Shown here: piece after piece, positions 52,093 through 62,058 of the stretch
Layout: each line of letters begins with the position of its first letter
Numbering within the stretch: position 1 is the first letter of the stretch
NCBI GenBank assembly: GCA_024742305.1
Contig: JANSYQ010000008.1
Location: forward strand, 61,254-125,253
From: a bacterium
GTDB taxonomy: Bacteria > Bacteroidota > Bacteroidia > Flavobacteriales_D > Crocinitomicaceae
DNA length: 64,000 nt
Reading direction: 5' to 3'
Made by a program: the position numbers and the translations under genes
The notes under the pieces: generated by a model
What the model was told of the DNA's origin: nothing
Database searches by the model: none
The model's input: the letters and a program-made list of their open reading frames with translations, nothing else

Positions 52093-55000
52093 ATGAAGCT
52101 CTCCGTGCTCTTCGTAGCGATTTTCGTTGCCTCATCCATTTTTGCTCAGAACAATTCTAGAAACTATTTTGTTCACGCTGGGAACAAAGCGTCATTACTT
52201 TCCGGAGATTTGCGCAGCAACGTAGCCGAATTCTACACGGATCAATCAACCTATTTCAACGGAAAAGCGTACGTGCTTGTTCAGTTCAATGCCATCCCAA
52301 CAGATGAACAGAAAGAAGCTTATGCCTACTATGGAGTAGAACTCATCAAGTACATTCCGAACTATGCATGGGTTGCCAAGGTGGATACCAATATGACTCA
52401 AAACGTTCTTTCTGCCTTGGATGTACGACACATAATGCGGGTTCCCACAGACTGGAAACTTCCCAGTGAATTGATGGATGGAGTCGTTCCTGAATATGCA
52501 GGAGATGTAAACGAGGCGAAGGTAAATGTGCTCTTTTGGGAAGCGACCGATCAAGTCGATTTTCAAGCTATTCTGTCTGAATATGAAGTGGAAGTGAATG
52601 AGGTAAACAATGAACGCGCCATGGTATCACTTTCAGGCAAGTTGGAAACATTGATCTTATTGGCAGAGCATCCTTTGGTGCAGTTTATTGAGTATGTAGA
52701 AGCGCCCATTCAAACGGAAGGAATTAAGGAAGAGTCGGAGCGAATTATAAGCACATACATATCAAACAATCCGGGCAAAGGGTATTACTTCGACGGCTCG
52801 GGAGTAAATATTGCCGTAGACGAAGGAGGAATTTTGGACACTCTTGAGAATCCAAACTATCGTACAAGAATTGATCGAACCTACGAAAATGGAACAACGG
52901 TTGGCGGACATAAAACGAGTGTTTCGGCACGAATGGCGAAAGCTGGCAACATTGACCCACGCGAACAGGGAACCGCTTTTGGGGCCACTCTATTTTCGGG
53001 AGGTGTAGGGACGACGCAAGCTGTCAACAGTAACATCGTTATTACCAATCGATCGTATGGCTGGGGCTGTCCCTCGGGCTCAGTAACCTACAATTCCGGT
53101 TCCTACAACTACGATTTCGATGTTCGGAACAATCCAGAGTGGATCATCACGCATTCGGCGGGAAATGCTGGTAGCAGCGATTGTTACGTAGGAACTGCCG
53201 GTTGGGGAAATATCACCGGAATGCCGAAAATGGCGAAGAATATTTTTGCCGTAGGATCGTCGAATAACGACGGGAACCTTACGGGATTTAGTAGTCGTGG
53301 ACCTGCCAAAGACGGTCGCATTCTACCACATATCGTTTCACCAGGTCCCGGCGGAACATCGCACGCATCACCTAATTTGGCGGGAGTTTTCGGTCAGCTA
53401 AACCAAGCGTATCGTCAATACAATAACAACATTACGCCACAAGCTGGCTTGTTGAAGGCCATCATTATGAACACGGCAGATGACATGCAGAATCCGGGCC
53501 CCGATTTTCAAACGGGATTTGGACACGTGAACGCACGTCGCGCTCTCGAAGTAGTTCGACTCGGTCAGTATGAAACTAACGCCGTCGCACAAGGATCGTC
53601 ACAGCAACACACCATTTCGGTTCCGGCAAATGTGAAAGAGCTAAAAGTAATGGTGTACTGGGTCGATTGGGAAGCAACCGCAGGAATCTCCTCTAGATCT
53701 TTGGTCAACGATTTGGACATCACACTAACTGACCCAACGGCAACAAACTATCAACCGTGGGTTTTGAATCCAACTTTTGATCCAGTGCTTCTCGACATGG
53801 ATGCAGTTCGAGCCACAGACACGCTCAACAATCACGAACAAATTACTATCAGTGACCCCGTGGCTGGAAACTATCAATTGAACGTTACAGGAACAATGGT
53901 TCCGCAAGGACCACAGTCGTATTTTATGACCTATGAGTTTGTTACGGATGAAATCGTCGTAACACATCCGCATGGTGGGGAGAAATGGGTTCCGGGAGAA
54001 ACGGAGCGCTTGCGATGGGATGCCTGCGATAGTACCTTGACATTTGACCTCTCCTACAGCAATGACGGCGGTAACTCATGGAACTCGATTGCTACTGCAG
54101 TAGGGCAAGACAGCCGCTTTTACGACTGGACAGTGCCACAAGATATTACCGATCAAGCGATGATTCGTGTGGAACGAGGCACAACCACAGGAGAGAGCGA
54201 TGCACACTTTAGTATTTCTGAATTACCTCAGAACCTCGAGTTGGTTTGGTCCTGTGCAGATTCCTCCTTGTTTGTTTGGGACAACTTCCCGAATGCAGAT
54301 GGATACGTAGTGTATCGCATTGTTGGAGATTACATGGATTCGGTTGCCTACACAACATCTTCATCCATCATCCTAAATGGTCTTTCTCTTTCGGAAACGG
54401 AATATGCCTCGATTGCAGTTATTCAAGGAGGAGTAACCAGCCGACGAGTGATTGCGATAGAACGCGAACCTGTTGATCTGAACTGCAATATGAACGACTT
54501 AGGCACATTGGAGATCAAAAACCCGGGGGCAGATAACATTCCGGATTGTATGGCAAACGGACTCAACATCGGGATTACGGTTCGAAATTGGGGCGTGAAC
54601 GCCGTAGATTCTATTCCAGTAGCGTATCGCATCAACGGTGGATCCATTGTTCAAGAAGTGATTTATGCCAATATTCCAAGTGGGGGCGATTACAACGTTC
54701 AATTTTCTGGTAGTGCCAATTTCAACATGGGTGGAAACAGTATTGAAGCATGGACAGAATTTGCAGGGGATGCGATTGTTATGAACGATACAGTCACAGA
54801 TTCTGTTTGGGTATATGCGAGCACAAGTGCGGGTCCAGTAATTGTGGAGACTTTCGATAGTTTTACGAATTGTAGCACCGCTTGGGATTGTGAACTAGTG
54901 ACTTGTGCCTTGCAAAATGGCTGGTACAACGTTCCGAATGGAGCAGGAGATGACATTGACTGGAGAACGCACAGCGGAGCCACTGGCTCAGCGAATACAG

Positions 55001-56334
55001 GACCTACAACCGATCATACTACAGGGAGTGGAAAATACGTCTACCTCGAAGGATCCGGACCGTGTGTGAATGTTTCTGCGAGACTGCATTCGCCTTGTAT
55101 CGACCTGACAGGGATCAATCAGGCTGAAATGACTTTTTGGTACCACGCTTATGGTGCGGCCATCGGAGAATTGCACGTTGATGTAATTGCCGACGGAGAG
55201 CTCATTGAAGATGCCATGACACCCGTTATTGGTGAGCAAGGTGATTTATGGATTCAAGCATCGGTAGATTTATCGCCTTTCGCCAACCAGCAAATTGTGG
55301 TGGTCATTCGTGGTACAATGGGAGGAACATGGACATCCGACTGGGCGATTGACGACATCAATATTAATGTAGCGCCAGTCGCAGATTATTCAGCTAGCTC
55401 CAATCAAGTATGTCCGAGTGAAACGGTCACTATGACCAACAACTCTCAGTACGGAACTGCCTATCAATGGAGCTTCCAACCGAATACAATTGCTTATGTG
55501 AACGGTACTTCGAGCGCATCAAACAATCCACAGGTGAATTTTACAGCTCCGGGCTGGTACACAGTGGAGTTGATTGCATCCAATAGTGTTGGCGGTGATA
55601 CGTTAACTTCAGTGGATTACATCTATGTTTGGGAAGATCAACCGTCTTTGAGTCCAATTGAAATTTGTACCGGAGACTCTGTAATTGTTCAAGCGAACAA
55701 CAATGGTGTTCCCGTAGATGGCTATTTGAACGGCAACTTGGATCAATTTGGAATAGGCGCAACCTACCATTTTCCAACGGCTGTAGAAGGAGATGAGATT
55801 TATTTCGTGTACATGATCAATAGTCAGTGTACTTTGACTTCGGACACTGTGACCGTCAATCATATCGATGTGGAAACGGGCATTGCACAAAACGGTCTGC
55901 AGATTGACGCTGTGGCTTCGAACGCTCAGTATCAATGGCTCGATTGCTTGAATGGTTTTGCTCCAATTATAGGGGAAACAAATCAAACATTTGCCCCATC
56001 CGCGGATGGCGAATACGCTGTTGTGGTCACAGAAAACGGGTGTTCAGATACATCAGCGTGTTTGGTTTTCAGCACAGCTTCGCTAATGGAAGTTCTTGCT
56101 GAAGATATTCGCTACTTCCCGAACCCAACGAATAATGCAATTACGATTCAATTTGAAACGGTGAAGTCGAGCGTGGATGTTGAGGTCTATTCGACACTGG
56201 GACAGCAATTATTAGCAAAGCGATTCTTCAATACCTCTGAGGAAGAATTGACACTGCCAGCAGAACCAGCGGTGTATTTTGTGAAAGTTACATCTGATTT
56301 GGGAACGAGCGTGTTACGCGTTGTGAAGAAGTAG
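52093..56334 (+). CDS. Large secreted subtilisin-like (S8) protease with T9SS sorting domain
   Basis: 1413 residues from the ATG at 52093; an in-frame start 11 codons earlier disturbs the signal peptide (VASSIFA-Q). A propeptide-like region (about 20-225) precedes the S8 domain: Asp243 (VNIAVDEGG), His273 (VGGHKTSVSARM, a divergent HGTH motif), Asn358 (THSAGNAG) and Ser423 (GGTSHASP). A P/jelly-roll-like domain and Ig-like modules follow, then a MAM-like domain (about 920-1095, ETFDSFTNCSTAW to WTSDWAIDDIN) and a PKD-like domain (about 1100-1180). The last ~80 residues are a type A T9SS tail (DIRYFPNPTNNAITIQF, AVYFVKVTSD). It is exported to the surface. No gene partner is evident. Confidence 0.9.
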   Translation: MKLSVLFVAIFVASSIFAQNNSRNYFVHAGNKASLLSGDLRSNVAEFYTDQSTYFNGKAYVLVQFNAIPTDEQKEAYAYYGVELIKYIPNYAWVAKVDTNMTQNVLSALDVRHIMRVPTDWKLPSELMDGVVPEYAGDVNEAKVNVLFWEATDQVDFQAILSEYEVEVNEVNNERAMVSLSGKLETLILLAEHPLVQFIEYVEAPIQTEGIKEESERIISTYISNNPGKGYYFDGSGVNIAVDEGGILDTLENPNYRTRIDRTYENGTTVGGHKTSVSARMAKAGNIDPREQGTAFGATLFSGGVGTTQAVNSNIVITNRSYGWGCPSGSVTYNSGSYNYDFDVRNNPEWIITHSAGNAGSSDCYVGTAGWGNITGMPKMAKNIFAVGSSNNDGNLTGFSSRGPAKDGRILPHIVSPGPGGTSHASPNLAGVFGQLNQAYRQYNNNITPQAGLLKAIIMNTADDMQNPGPDFQTGFGHVNARRALEVVRLGQYETNAVAQGSSQQHTISVPANVKELKVMVYWVDWEATAGISSRSLVNDLDITLTDPTATNYQPWVLNPTFDPVLLDMDAVRATDTLNNHEQITISDPVAGNYQLNVTGTMVPQGPQSYFMTYEFVTDEIVVTHPHGGEKWVPGETERLRWDACDSTLTFDLSYSNDGGNSWNSIATAVGQDSRFYDWTVPQDITDQAMIRVERGTTTGESDAHFSISELPQNLELVWSCADSSLFVWDNFPNADGYVVYRIVGDYMDSVAYTTSSSIILNGLSLSETEYASIAVIQGGVTSRRVIAIEREPVDLNCNMNDLGTLEIKNPGADNIPDCMANGLNIGITVRNWGVNAVDSIPVAYRINGGSIVQEVIYANIPSGGDYNVQFSGSANFNMGGNSIEAWTEFAGDAIVMNDTVTDSVWVYASTSAGPVIVETFDSFTNCSTAWDCELVTCALQNGWYNVPNGAGDDIDWRTHSGATGSANTGPTTDHTTGSGKYVYLEGSGPCVNVSARLHSPCIDLTGINQAEMTFWYHAYGAAIGELHVDVIADGELIEDAMTPVIGEQGDLWIQASVDLSPFANQQIVVVIRGTMGGTWTSDWAIDDININVAPVADYSASSNQVCPSETVTMTNNSQYGTAYQWSFQPNTIAYVNGTSSASNNPQVNFTAPGWYTVELIASNSVGGDTLTSVDYIYVWEDQPSLSPIEICTGDSVIVQANNNGVPVDGYLNGNLDQFGIGATYHFPTAVEGDEIYFVYMINSQCTLTSDTVTVNHIDVETGIAQNGLQIDAVASNAQYQWLDCLNGFAPIIGETNQTFAPSADGEYAVVVTENGCSDTSACLVFSTASLMEVLAEDIRYFPNPTNNAITIQFETVKSSVDVEVYSTLGQQLLAKRFFNTSEEELTLPAEPAVYFVKVTSDLGTSVLRVVKK

Positions 56335-56335
56335 T

Positions 56336-57520
56336 TTATTTCTGCACCAGCGCAATTCCATCCTTAAAGCCAGTCGTTTTTTTGTAAACTGCTGGGATAA
56401 CGATCTCAAAATCGAGGTTCATAAATCCACGCATACCGTTTTCCGTAAAAGGAATTCGATTGGATCCATCGGCGGGCATTAGCGTCGCGTTTCCAACATC
56501 AACGGGGTTCAAATTGACGTCGAAATAATCTTTCGGCGTATTGGAAAGTGATGTCGGTTCGTCTGTGTGATGCACAGCGCATATATACCCGTATTCCGTC
56601 GCGTCGGCATAAATTGTCTCGTATTTCAAATCCAAGAGAATCTCACCCTTATTGTTGATGAGTCCTTTGTTGTCTGATTGCTCGACAATAGCGAAACCAT
56701 CTTCATTAAAAGTAGTCGCGTGATCGTAGATACCCGGTACGACCATTTCATTTTTCAGATTGCAATAGCCCCAACCGTTGCGATTTGGCTTGGTTGCCAC
56801 AGGCATCAATCCGTGGCCGTAATTTTGAAGCGAACTGTATTTTGGCGTGAACTGTACCTCGCCCTTTTCATTGATGAGTACCGTTTTTCCTCCCACCGTT
56901 ACACGGCAATAACCATTGTGAAAGGAGGAATGTCCAGCTTGTTTGTATTGAAAGGGAATTACCACTTTTCCCTCTTTATCAATAAATCCATAGGCTTCCG
57001 TCGTTCCCGCCTTCGTTACACATGCCAATCCGAATTCTTTGTCGAAAGTAGAACTACCAATGTATTGACATGGAATCACTTCGTTACCATCACGGTCAAT
57101 CCAGCCCATCAATCCATTATTATATACAGCTATTCGATCCGAATATCCCTCCATGATGTATCCCACTTTTTCGTAGGGTTTCGTTGGAATGACATTTCCC
57201 TGTTTATCAATTAGCGTCCAAGTGTCTGAACCTTTCTTTTGAACCCAAGCTCTTCCATCCACGAAATCTTTCACTTTATCGTAAATGCACGGGATCACCA
57301 CCTCTCCTTTTGTATTGATGTAGCCTTTTCCGCGCACCCATTGATTATTAACAAGGTTTACTTGCTGAATGCGCGCCATTCCATTACTGAACTCATAAAC
57401 GCGTTCGGCTTCAATTTCGAAAAGAACATTGCCACTGGAGTCGATGGCTTGAAATGTTTTGTTTGCGGCCTGGGATAGGAAAGTGATAAGTAAGAGGGTG
57501 GTAGTAAGTAGAAGTTTCAT
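56336..57520 (-). CDS. Exported WG-repeat protein
   Basis: 394 residues from the ATG at 57520; 22 upstream in-frame codons lack signal character, and the chosen start gives a signal peptide (LLITFLSQA-A). The body is about nine WG (KWG) repeats of roughly 40 residues, each ending G-(I/V)-x-D-x-x-G-x-x-V-I-P-x-x-Y: GYINTKGEVVIPCIYDKV, GWIDRDGNEVIPCQY, GFIDKEGKVVIPFQYK, GLINNKGEILLDLKYE, RGFMNLDFEIVIPAVYKK. WG repeats act as binding modules in exported bacterial proteins. No catalytic domain is attached. It converges with the subtilase gene with only 1 bp between stops. Confidence 0.88.
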   Translation of the reverse strand: MKLLLTTTLLLITFLSQAANKTFQAIDSSGNVLFEIEAERVYEFSNGMARIQQVNLVNNQWVRGKGYINTKGEVVIPCIYDKVKDFVDGRAWVQKKGSDTWTLIDKQGNVIPTKPYEKVGYIMEGYSDRIAVYNNGLMGWIDRDGNEVIPCQYIGSSTFDKEFGLACVTKAGTTEAYGFIDKEGKVVIPFQYKQAGHSSFHNGYCRVTVGGKTVLINEKGEVQFTPKYSSLQNYGHGLMPVATKPNRNGWGYCNLKNEMVVPGIYDHATTFNEDGFAIVEQSDNKGLINNKGEILLDLKYETIYADATEYGYICAVHHTDEPTSLSNTPKDYFDVNLNPVDVGNATLMPADGSNRIPFTENGMRGFMNLDFEIVIPAVYKKTTGFKDGIALVQK

Positions 57521-57595
57521 TTTGAGTGTGTTGGTGCCGTTAAGATAATTAAAAAGGTAGATTTTTAGTATCTCATTGACAACCACTTCTTCCCG

Positions 57596-57973
57596 TCAGC
57601 TTAACTTCCCGTCTAATGCTGCAAACAGTAATCCCGCTGTTGCTGGATTCGTAGCTAAAGGTACATCGTAGACATCGCACATGCGCATGAGCATAAAAAT
57701 GTCGGGTTCGTGCGGGTGTTTTTCCAACGGGTCACGAAAAAAGACCACCATTTGACATTTTCCTTCGGCTACGCGTGCGGCAATTTGTGCATCTCCGCCC
57801 AAGGGTCCGGAAAGTAGTGCTTTCACTTCAAAACCGGCTTTTTCTACTTTTGAGCCAGTGGTACCCGTGGATACCAAGGCGATGTCATTTCGTTGTAGAA
57901 TATCTCGTTGTTCGTTGAGAAACTGCACCATTTCCGGTTTTTTTCCATCATGTGCTATAATTGCTATTTCCAT
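57596..57973 (-). CDS. mgsA: Methylglyoxal synthase
   Basis: 125 residues. It converts dihydroxyacetone phosphate to methylglyoxal plus phosphate. Motifs: IAIIAHDGKKPEM at the start, VSTGTTGSKVE (about 35-45), LLSGPLGGDAQIAARVAEG with the catalytic Asp, VFFRDPLEKHPHEPD, and PLATNPATAGLL. Length is slightly shorter than E. coli MgsA (152), lacking the C-terminal extension. It follows the phosphoglucose/phosphomannose isomerase by a single base (stop-C-ATG), so it is translated in the same operon as that enzyme and the symporter. Confidence 0.96.
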   Translation of the reverse strand: MEIAIIAHDGKKPEMVQFLNEQRDILQRNDIALVSTGTTGSKVEKAGFEVKALLSGPLGGDAQIAARVAEGKCQMVVFFRDPLEKHPHEPDIFMLMRMCDVYDVPLATNPATAGLLFAALDGKLS

Positions 57974-57974
57974 G

Positions 57975-58949
57975 TTATTTCGCTAATTCACCTTTTAAAT
58001 AATCAATCACATTCACTTCTACAACATCCACACCGTTTTCCTCTGATCGGAAGAAAGAAAGCCAATCGAAAAGATGGATGGCATACAAACTCTGCTGAAT
58101 CAATCCTTCACCGAAAGCAAATACCTTTCTCGTTGCTGATTTTTCCTGAATGACACCGTAGGTTAAGTCCAGGCGCTTTTGGTTGCGCTCCAACTCTACA
58201 TCGCTTCTTAGGAACACGGTTAAAAGCTGATCTGTTGCCTGTGCCCAGCCTACAATCTCGTTGTGATTCATTTCTGGAATAACATTGAAAAATGCTAGTT
58301 CCTTGCTGTTTTCATTCAATTGTTGACAGGTACGAAGCAATACCGGACGGAAGGTGTCCTCGGCGTAAAGCAACAATCGTTTGTCTCCCAGGTCGTGCAA
58401 AACGGCTTTGGCTTCCTCGATGATATCCTCTTGTGAATCTTTCAATAATTTTACTGACTTGGAAATCTCCTCCTTCAAACTCTTTCGGAGAAGTCCGAGT
58501 TGTTCGAAAATTTCCAGTACCTGTACCAGTGGATAGGCTAGAGCCGACCTTGGGGGTAAACCTCCCGGAACTTTAATCGTGGTGAAACCGTTATCACTGA
58601 GTCTTTGTGTAAGCTTACCACCGCTTGATACGCCAATAATAAACGCATCTTTTTGGAAGCCTTCTTCCAATGCAGAAAGCGTCTCTTCTGTGTTTCCGGA
58701 GTACGAGCATGCAATAATTAAGGTGGAGTGCGAAACATATCCCGGCAGGGTATAGCTATGACAAACTTCCACAGGAACCTTTACATGCGGGCGAATCCAT
58801 TCCTTGATCAATTCACCGCCAATACCAGAGCCGCCTAGTCCGCAAATTACTACGTTGGTAAGGGTGCGATCTGAATTGATTGTATATTCTTGGGTGATAG
58901 CGAGGGACTCCTGCAATTGTTGAGGGAAGTTCTCAATTAAATCTTTCAT
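57975..58949 (-). CDS. Bifunctional phosphoglucose/phosphomannose isomerase (copy 2)
   Basis: 324 residues, same SIS-type layout as copy 1 at 43655: GLGGSGIGGELI, CSYSGNTEETLSALEEGF, KVPGGLPPRSALAYPLVQ, QLNENSKELAFFNVIPEMNHNEIVGW and GEGLIQQS. All motifs are kept but the proteins differ substantially between motifs, so this is an old duplication or separate acquisition. The operon setting (sugar symporter 25 bp upstream, mgsA 1 bp downstream) suggests it handles sugar phosphate derived from the imported sugar, whereas copy 1 is coupled to lipB. Confidence 0.93.
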   Translation of the reverse strand: MKDLIENFPQQLQESLAITQEYTINSDRTLTNVVICGLGGSGIGGELIKEWIRPHVKVPVEVCHSYTLPGYVSHSTLIIACSYSGNTEETLSALEEGFQKDAFIIGVSSGGKLTQRLSDNGFTTIKVPGGLPPRSALAYPLVQVLEIFEQLGLLRKSLKEEISKSVKLLKDSQEDIIEEAKAVLHDLGDKRLLLYAEDTFRPVLLRTCQQLNENSKELAFFNVIPEMNHNEIVGWAQATDQLLTVFLRSDVELERNQKRLDLTYGVIQEKSATRKVFAFGEGLIQQSLYAIHLFDWLSFFRSEENGVDVVEVNVIDYLKGELAK

Positions 58950-58974
58950 TTTAATCTTGTTTTCTAATTATTAA

Positions 58975-60627
58975 TTAGCTCCAAAACATTGCGTAGAGGA
59001 CCGTTAGAACAATCATTACGGCGAATGCCCCGATGTTAAATGCGGGAGATGTTTTGAATGTTTCTTTGGAAATTTCGATGCCCTTTTCGTCGTCCTTTCC
59101 TTTCAATTGTTTGAGACTGAAAATGACGATGATTAACGCTGTTAGCAGAGTGGTGATTCCCATTTGGTGTAGGAACGGAAGGTCGACGAAAATCGCGCTA
59201 TCAATCCACCCTTTCGAACCAATTTTAAAGAACATGGCGATAGGAATGGATAAAATAACTCCGATGATTGCCGCGCGATTGGTTGCTTTTTTCCAAAACA
59301 ATCCGAGCATGAATACGGCGAGAATTCCCGGACTGACAACTCCGGTGTACTCTTGAATAAACTGGAACGCTTGATCGATACCTCCAAGTAGCGGCGCCAT
59401 AATCGCTCCGATAAGAAGAGCAGCACCAGCTGACCAACGCCCTGTATTTACCATTTGCTTGTCGTTCGCCTCTTTGTTGATGTAGGGTTTGTAGATATCC
59501 ATCGTGAAAATGGTGGACGTGGAATTCAACATAGATGCCAAAGAGGATACGATGGCCGCGGAAAGAGCTGCAAATGCCAGTCCTTTCAATCCGGCAGGTA
59601 GAAATTGTAACAACCACGGATACGCTTTATCGGGAGTTTCCATGGAAGGAACCGTATCGGCGCTCATAGCTCCAAGATTGTTCATAACCTCAGTGTCTTG
59701 CGTCATCACGTAGGCGGCAATTCCCGGAATTACTACGATTAACGGAATAAAGATTTTCAGCACGGCAGCCATCAGAATTCCCTTTTGAGACTCTTTCAAG
59801 GATTTCGCTGCCAAAGTTCGTTGAATAATGTATTGGTTGAAGCCCCAGTAGTACAAGTTCGCTACCCACATTCCACCAACGAGTACTGCGATACCGGGTA
59901 GATTGGAATACTCAGGGTTTGACGAATCCAAAATCATGGCGAAACGATCGGGCGCTTCGGTGTACACTTTTTGCATTCCTGCTATGGCGCCTTCCCCTCC
60001 GGAAACGGCGTCCAATGCTAGGTAAGTTGTGACCAAACCTCCTAAAATGAGGAAAATAACTTGAATGACATCCGTCCAGGCAACAGCCGCCAAGCCGCCA
60101 TACAGCGAATAAGCCGCGGCGAAAAGTGAAAGTCCTAATACTCCATAAAGCATAGGAATGCCAAGGATGGTCTCCAACGCCAACGCTCCGAGATACAGGA
60201 CCGACGCAATGTTGACAAAGACATACAAGCCTATCCAAAAAATGGCTAGAATGGTTTTTAATTGGGTGGAGTAGCGTTTTTCTACAAACTCTGGTATGGT
60301 GTATATTCCCTTTTTAATGAAAATCGGAAGGAAGAATTTCCCGACAACAATGAGCGTAATAGCCGCCATCCATTCGTAGGAGGCAATGGCGAGTCCTACC
60401 TTATAGCCTGAGCCTGACATCCCGATGAATTGCTCAGCGGAAATATTCGCTGCAATCAATGAGGCACCGATGGCCCACCACGGAAGCGATTTACTCGCTA
60501 AAAAATAGTCTTCTGCATTCTTCTGAACGCCTTTTTTAGATCGGGAAACCCATAGTCCAACCGAGAGAATGAGTACCGCATATCCAATGAATATGGCATA
60601 ATCTAGTGCTGAGAAATCATTGTTCAT
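58975..60627 (-). CDS. Sodium:solute (sugar) symporter, SSS family
   Basis: 550 residues with about 14 membrane helices. It has the sodium/glucose cotransporter features: EDYFLASKSLPWWAIGASLIAANISAEQFIGMSGSG (residues about 38-72), GLYSLYGGLAAVAWTDVIQ-like sequence near 170, GLKGLAFAALSAAIVSSLASMLNSTSTIF (about 345-375) with the Na+-site Ser residues, and the closing IVFSLKQLKGKDDEKG before the last helix. It imports a monosaccharide with Na+. It is first in the minus-strand operon with the isomerase and mgsA, a logical set for hexose uptake and entry to lower glycolysis. Confidence 0.93.
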   Translation of the reverse strand: MNNDFSALDYAIFIGYAVLILSVGLWVSRSKKGVQKNAEDYFLASKSLPWWAIGASLIAANISAEQFIGMSGSGYKVGLAIASYEWMAAITLIVVGKFFLPIFIKKGIYTIPEFVEKRYSTQLKTILAIFWIGLYVFVNIASVLYLGALALETILGIPMLYGVLGLSLFAAAYSLYGGLAAVAWTDVIQVIFLILGGLVTTYLALDAVSGGEGAIAGMQKVYTEAPDRFAMILDSSNPEYSNLPGIAVLVGGMWVANLYYWGFNQYIIQRTLAAKSLKESQKGILMAAVLKIFIPLIVVIPGIAAYVMTQDTEVMNNLGAMSADTVPSMETPDKAYPWLLQFLPAGLKGLAFAALSAAIVSSLASMLNSTSTIFTMDIYKPYINKEANDKQMVNTGRWSAGAALLIGAIMAPLLGGIDQAFQFIQEYTGVVSPGILAVFMLGLFWKKATNRAAIIGVILSIPIAMFFKIGSKGWIDSAIFVDLPFLHQMGITTLLTALIIVIFSLKQLKGKDDEKGIEISKETFKTSPAFNIGAFAVMIVLTVLYAMFWS

Positions 60628-60715
60628 AACAACGGAAGTTAGTTTACATAAGTGTCTGAAATGTACAAAAATTATTTATGATATAGTACATGTTACCATA
60701 AGTAATTCATTGGGA

Positions 60716-60746
60716 CAAAAAAAGAGGAGTGCTTTCACACCCCTCT
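60716..60746 (-). terminator. Rho-independent terminator of the 60786-61928 gene
   Basis: On the minus strand GAGGGGTG pairs with CACTCCTC (8-bp stem with one wobble, 6-nt loop), followed by seven T residues. It lies 40 bp after the stop of the T9SS carbohydrate-binding protein. Confidence 0.8.
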
Positions 60747-60785
60747 TCGTTCTTATTTGAGCTAACTAAACTCTCGAACTAACTA

Positions 60786-61928
60786 CTACTCTTTAATCAA
60801 ACGAGTTGTTTGCGTCAATCCAGAGATGGTTGTTACTTGAACCATGTATACTCCGTTTGGCAATCCTGCTACGTTGATTTCCATTTCGTTTCCGGCACCG
60901 CTGATTGTGTTAACCGCTTTACCATTTAAATCAAGGATAATTACTTGATCGATATTTTCTTCTGAAGAAATAGTTGCCATGTCTGTAGCCGGGTTCGGGT
61001 ACAATCCAATAGCGTTGAAGTCATCTTCCGTGATACCTTGAGTTTGACACTCTACACAGCTTGACCAACAAACTGCAACCAATGTTGTATCTCCTGTGAA
61101 CGTCAACTCTCGGTTAAAGAATCCGTCGTCAACACCGTCAACACATGAAGACAAGCTATCAATGATTTCTTGATCTGTCCATCCGTCTACTGTGTACTTG
61201 TACTGGATAGTTCCGTTTGGTAGTGGCAAAGTAACTTCCCAAATGTTGTTTCCAACGTCTGTCATTGGGTTACAGTTTCCACACCATCCGTTGAATCCTC
61301 CGTTAACAAATACTCCGTTTGCTGTAGATCCAGTGTACTCAGACATGTCCACTCGGAATGTAATGTTCGCTGGTGCTGGTGGAGCTGCGTTTGTTTTGTT
61401 GTAAATAAAACGCCACCAACCAGTTCCCCAGTCGATATCCAAGGTCATTGTATTGTCATTGTTTGAGAACGCAACCAAGTAAGTTACTGAAGCCGGTGCG
61501 TTATTGGGATCTGTCAATTCAGCTCCATTGATCGCTTTAGGAAGCCCCATGTGTGCTCCAACTCCGTTTACAGTCAACGTTCCTGCTTGACTATCGTACG
61601 TGTAGGTGTAAGGCGCGTTTGTTTGTCCATCGTGTGGCGCTACAGGAGCTCCACATTCTTCCTGACCAACTCCTTGCCATGGCTCCAACCAAGTAGATCC
61701 ATCCATTTGGTGTACCATTCCACCCATGTTGTCAAATGTTACTGAGTCGTCAAATAGACATGCACGCGTAGTAACATCTGCCGCTGAGTTCGACCACCAA
61801 GATCCATCACCTTGTGAAGGTCCAACTGCCAATGCGCCTGCAACGTCAGCCAACTTCCATGTACCTTCGATTTGTCCGAAAGCAGTTGGTGCGATACAAA
61901 GCGCTGCTAAAACGTAAAGTTTTTTCAT
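60786..61928 (-). CDS. Secreted T9SS protein with carbohydrate-binding-like domain
   Basis: 380 residues. Signal peptide (CIAPTAFG-Q); an N-terminal domain (about 20-185) starting EGTWKLADVAGALAVGPSQG with RACLFDDSVTF and WLEPWQGVGQEECG; a CBM20/48-like starch-binding-type fold (about 193-300: FRVDMSEYTG, FVNGGFNGWCG, NIWEVTLPLPNGTIQYKYTVDG, TTLVAVCWSSC); and a T9SS tail (IGLYPNPATDMATISSEE, LPNGVYMVQVTT). Proteins of this type lie beside GH16 enzymes in laminarin clusters, as here. It likely binds glucan at the cell surface. It is the last gene of the minus-strand cluster and carries its own terminator. Confidence 0.85.
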   Translation of the reverse strand: MKKLYVLAALCIAPTAFGQIEGTWKLADVAGALAVGPSQGDGSWWSNSAADVTTRACLFDDSVTFDNMGGMVHQMDGSTWLEPWQGVGQEECGAPVAPHDGQTNAPYTYTYDSQAGTLTVNGVGAHMGLPKAINGAELTDPNNAPASVTYLVAFSNNDNTMTLDIDWGTGWWRFIYNKTNAAPPAPANITFRVDMSEYTGSTANGVFVNGGFNGWCGNCNPMTDVGNNIWEVTLPLPNGTIQYKYTVDGWTDQEIIDSLSSCVDGVDDGFFNRELTFTGDTTLVAVCWSSCVECQTQGITEDDFNAIGLYPNPATDMATISSEENIDQVIILDLNGKAVNTISGAGNEMEINVAGLPNGVYMVQVTTISGLTQTTRLIKE

Positions 61929-62058
61929 AGTTCTGTGTTTTGTTCGTATTCTAATTTATGTTCTGATTTCTAATCGTTTCGCTAAGATATTGTAATTTCT
62001 ACTATTACTAAAAGAAAAACAGTTATTTCACTTTATTTACTCTTTTTGTTAAAAAAAC

